The position numbers were made by a program, and so were the translations under genes. Below are positions 62,737 to 64,000 of a DNA stretch of 64,000 nucleotides, in pieces (position 1 is the stretch's first letter; each line of letters opens with the position of its first letter). This DNA comes from Brachionus plicatilis (Eukaryota; Rotifera; Eurotatoria; Ploima; Brachionidae). The DNA lies in the NCBI GenBank assembly GCA_010279815.1, contig QEOQ01000533.1, forward strand, positions 362,778 through 426,777. Direction: 5' to 3'. Under the pieces are notes generated by a model. That model was not told the DNA's origin. It made no database searches and saw nothing but the letters and a program-made list of their open reading frames with translations.

Positions 62737-64000
62737 TTATCTAATCAATTTAAATGCACATACTATTCTAAATTTTTGCAGCTTTTAAAAGATAAATTAT
62801 GATATTTGAAATTCAATAAAGGCCCCAATTAATTTAAAATAAGATTAGAATAAAATGATAAAGTTTATGCGCTCAGAACTATTTTATTTCTAACATAACT
62901 TATTATAATATTTTTAAAATAAAGTTTTCAAAGTTACCTTAAAAGGTTTTAGTATATGAGTATTTTATTTTTAGCAAGTGTATTCACTTTTTTTTCTTGA
63001 AAGATTTGCCAAAATCCACAAATGAATCATAATGGTATGATTCATATGACAGATTGTCTGCTATTATTAGTCAAACTTCCGCTAGAGGGTGATCGCTGCC
63101 TGATCTTCTAATGTGCACATTATGATCAAAAATTTTTGTTTGACCTAGTTGAAGAATAAGTTTTCTCAAACATAAAAATATCTTAATTATTTATTTAAAT
63201 TAAAAGAAAAAATGTCCAAATTGTTTTGTTTTTTAGCATGCCCCAATTCCCAAACAAAGTCTACTCGAATTTATTTTTTAGAAAATTTTATTATTTTAAA
63301 TCATTTGTTGTTTAATCATTTTTAAGCAGAGAATTTTAATTTCGATTTTTTTTCATGCCAGCATTTCGAAGCATGCTTGAAGAAGATATGAAAATCTTGC
63401 TGACTGAGCCAAATGTTCGAGCAATTCATGACTTATAATGCTCTCTTGTAGCGCAATTAATCTTTCCATATTTTCACCTTAGAAAAAATGATTAATAGTT
63501 TTTTGTTTTGTTTAAAATAATTGAAATATCACAAAAATACTTTTAAAAAATAAAAAATTTGTTTTTAAAAATTTTTTTTAAATCTCAATAATTAAGACAT
63601 TTAGTAAATTTGAACGTCAACTTTCGTTCATGTTTTACAAAGCTTGACATTAAAAAATTTGGCTTTTTTAATGAGAGAGATTAAATTTTAAAAATTAAAA
63701 TTGATATTCAAGAGAATGTTTGATTTAACTTTAAATGTTTTCAAAAAATAAAATTTATTCTCAAAAATTTATTTTTTTTTCAAAATTTGACAAATAGCTA
63801 GACCCATTAATGTACAAAATTTGGTGTTCAAATAAAATTAATTTTATTTTAAAGTTGAATGCCCAAGAGGCGTTTAATGAATTAATAAAAATAATAATAA
63901 ATGAAAACTAATCTGATTTTGTTTATTGAAAAAAATCCAGCCTCAAAGGCAGTTAAAAATAATAATGTTACAGTAAATACATTTTTTAACACGGAGCTAA
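62737..64000. other. Upstream region of the RTK gene and unassigned flank
   Basis: No ORF reads as protein. 63022-63045 is a hairpin (ATGAATCATA-ATGG-TATGATTCAT) whose arms match the AP-1/TRE-like TGANTCA core. A somewhat more complex stretch at about 63355-63470 (GCATTTCGAAGCATGC..., ..GAGCCAAATGTTCGAGCAATTCATGAC) might be an exon or regulatory element of a neighbour but has no clear frame. Confidence 0.4.

Overview
The window looks like nuclear DNA from a small AT-rich invertebrate. It contains spliceosomal introns, a metazoan receptor tyrosine kinase (RTK), a 7TM receptor, and many families of eukaryotic transposons. The bimodal introns (many of 48-55 nt, a few of 1.5-15 kb) and the transposon mix would fit a monogonont rotifer, but this is inference; no sequence here fixes the species. 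There is one assembly gap (20618-20852).

Left part (1-20.6 kb) is a transposon graveyard. After the last exon of a cysteine-rich gene (2-280) come remnants of a KRBA2-like integrase gene (about 2579-3290, minus). From 3730 to 20595 lies a nested stack. The outer bounds are two ~345-bp LTRs flanked by the same 4 bp (TAAG). Inside are an ORF with a signal peptide and membrane segment, broken integrase sequence, and a coiled-coil ORF. Enclosed within are host-gene scraps (an M14 carboxypeptidase piece and two inverted pieces of the complex I subunit NDUFS1), a Tc1/mariner-like transposase gene (minus) divergent from an unrecognised multi-exon gene (plus), a 5'-truncated CR1-like non-LTR element, and a solo LTR. 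A Gypsy element (7611-14771, minus) has split the mariner gene, and a hAT transposon (9802-11967, 8-bp duplication) has split the Gypsy zinc-binding/integrase region.

Middle (20.9-32.8 kb) is gene-poor DNA with several miniature inverted-repeat elements (MITEs). One family has GGCAA...TTGCC ends and 9-bp target duplications. Another consists of foldback elements rich in TTACGTAA-type repeats.

Right part (32.8-62.7 kb) is one large minus-strand gene. I assembled it as 14 exons giving a continuous 1,496-residue RTK: a signal peptide, Ig-like ectodomain with a furin-type site, one membrane span, a kinase with an unusual N-lobe insertion, and a tail rich in YLxP motifs. All exon phases join and the total is divisible by three. 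Its 15.3-kb intron contains an intronless 7TM receptor gene on the opposite strand, a non-LTR reverse transcriptase remnant interrupted by two MITEs, a tandem duplication, and foldback elements. The last 1.3 kb is the upstream region of the RTK gene.
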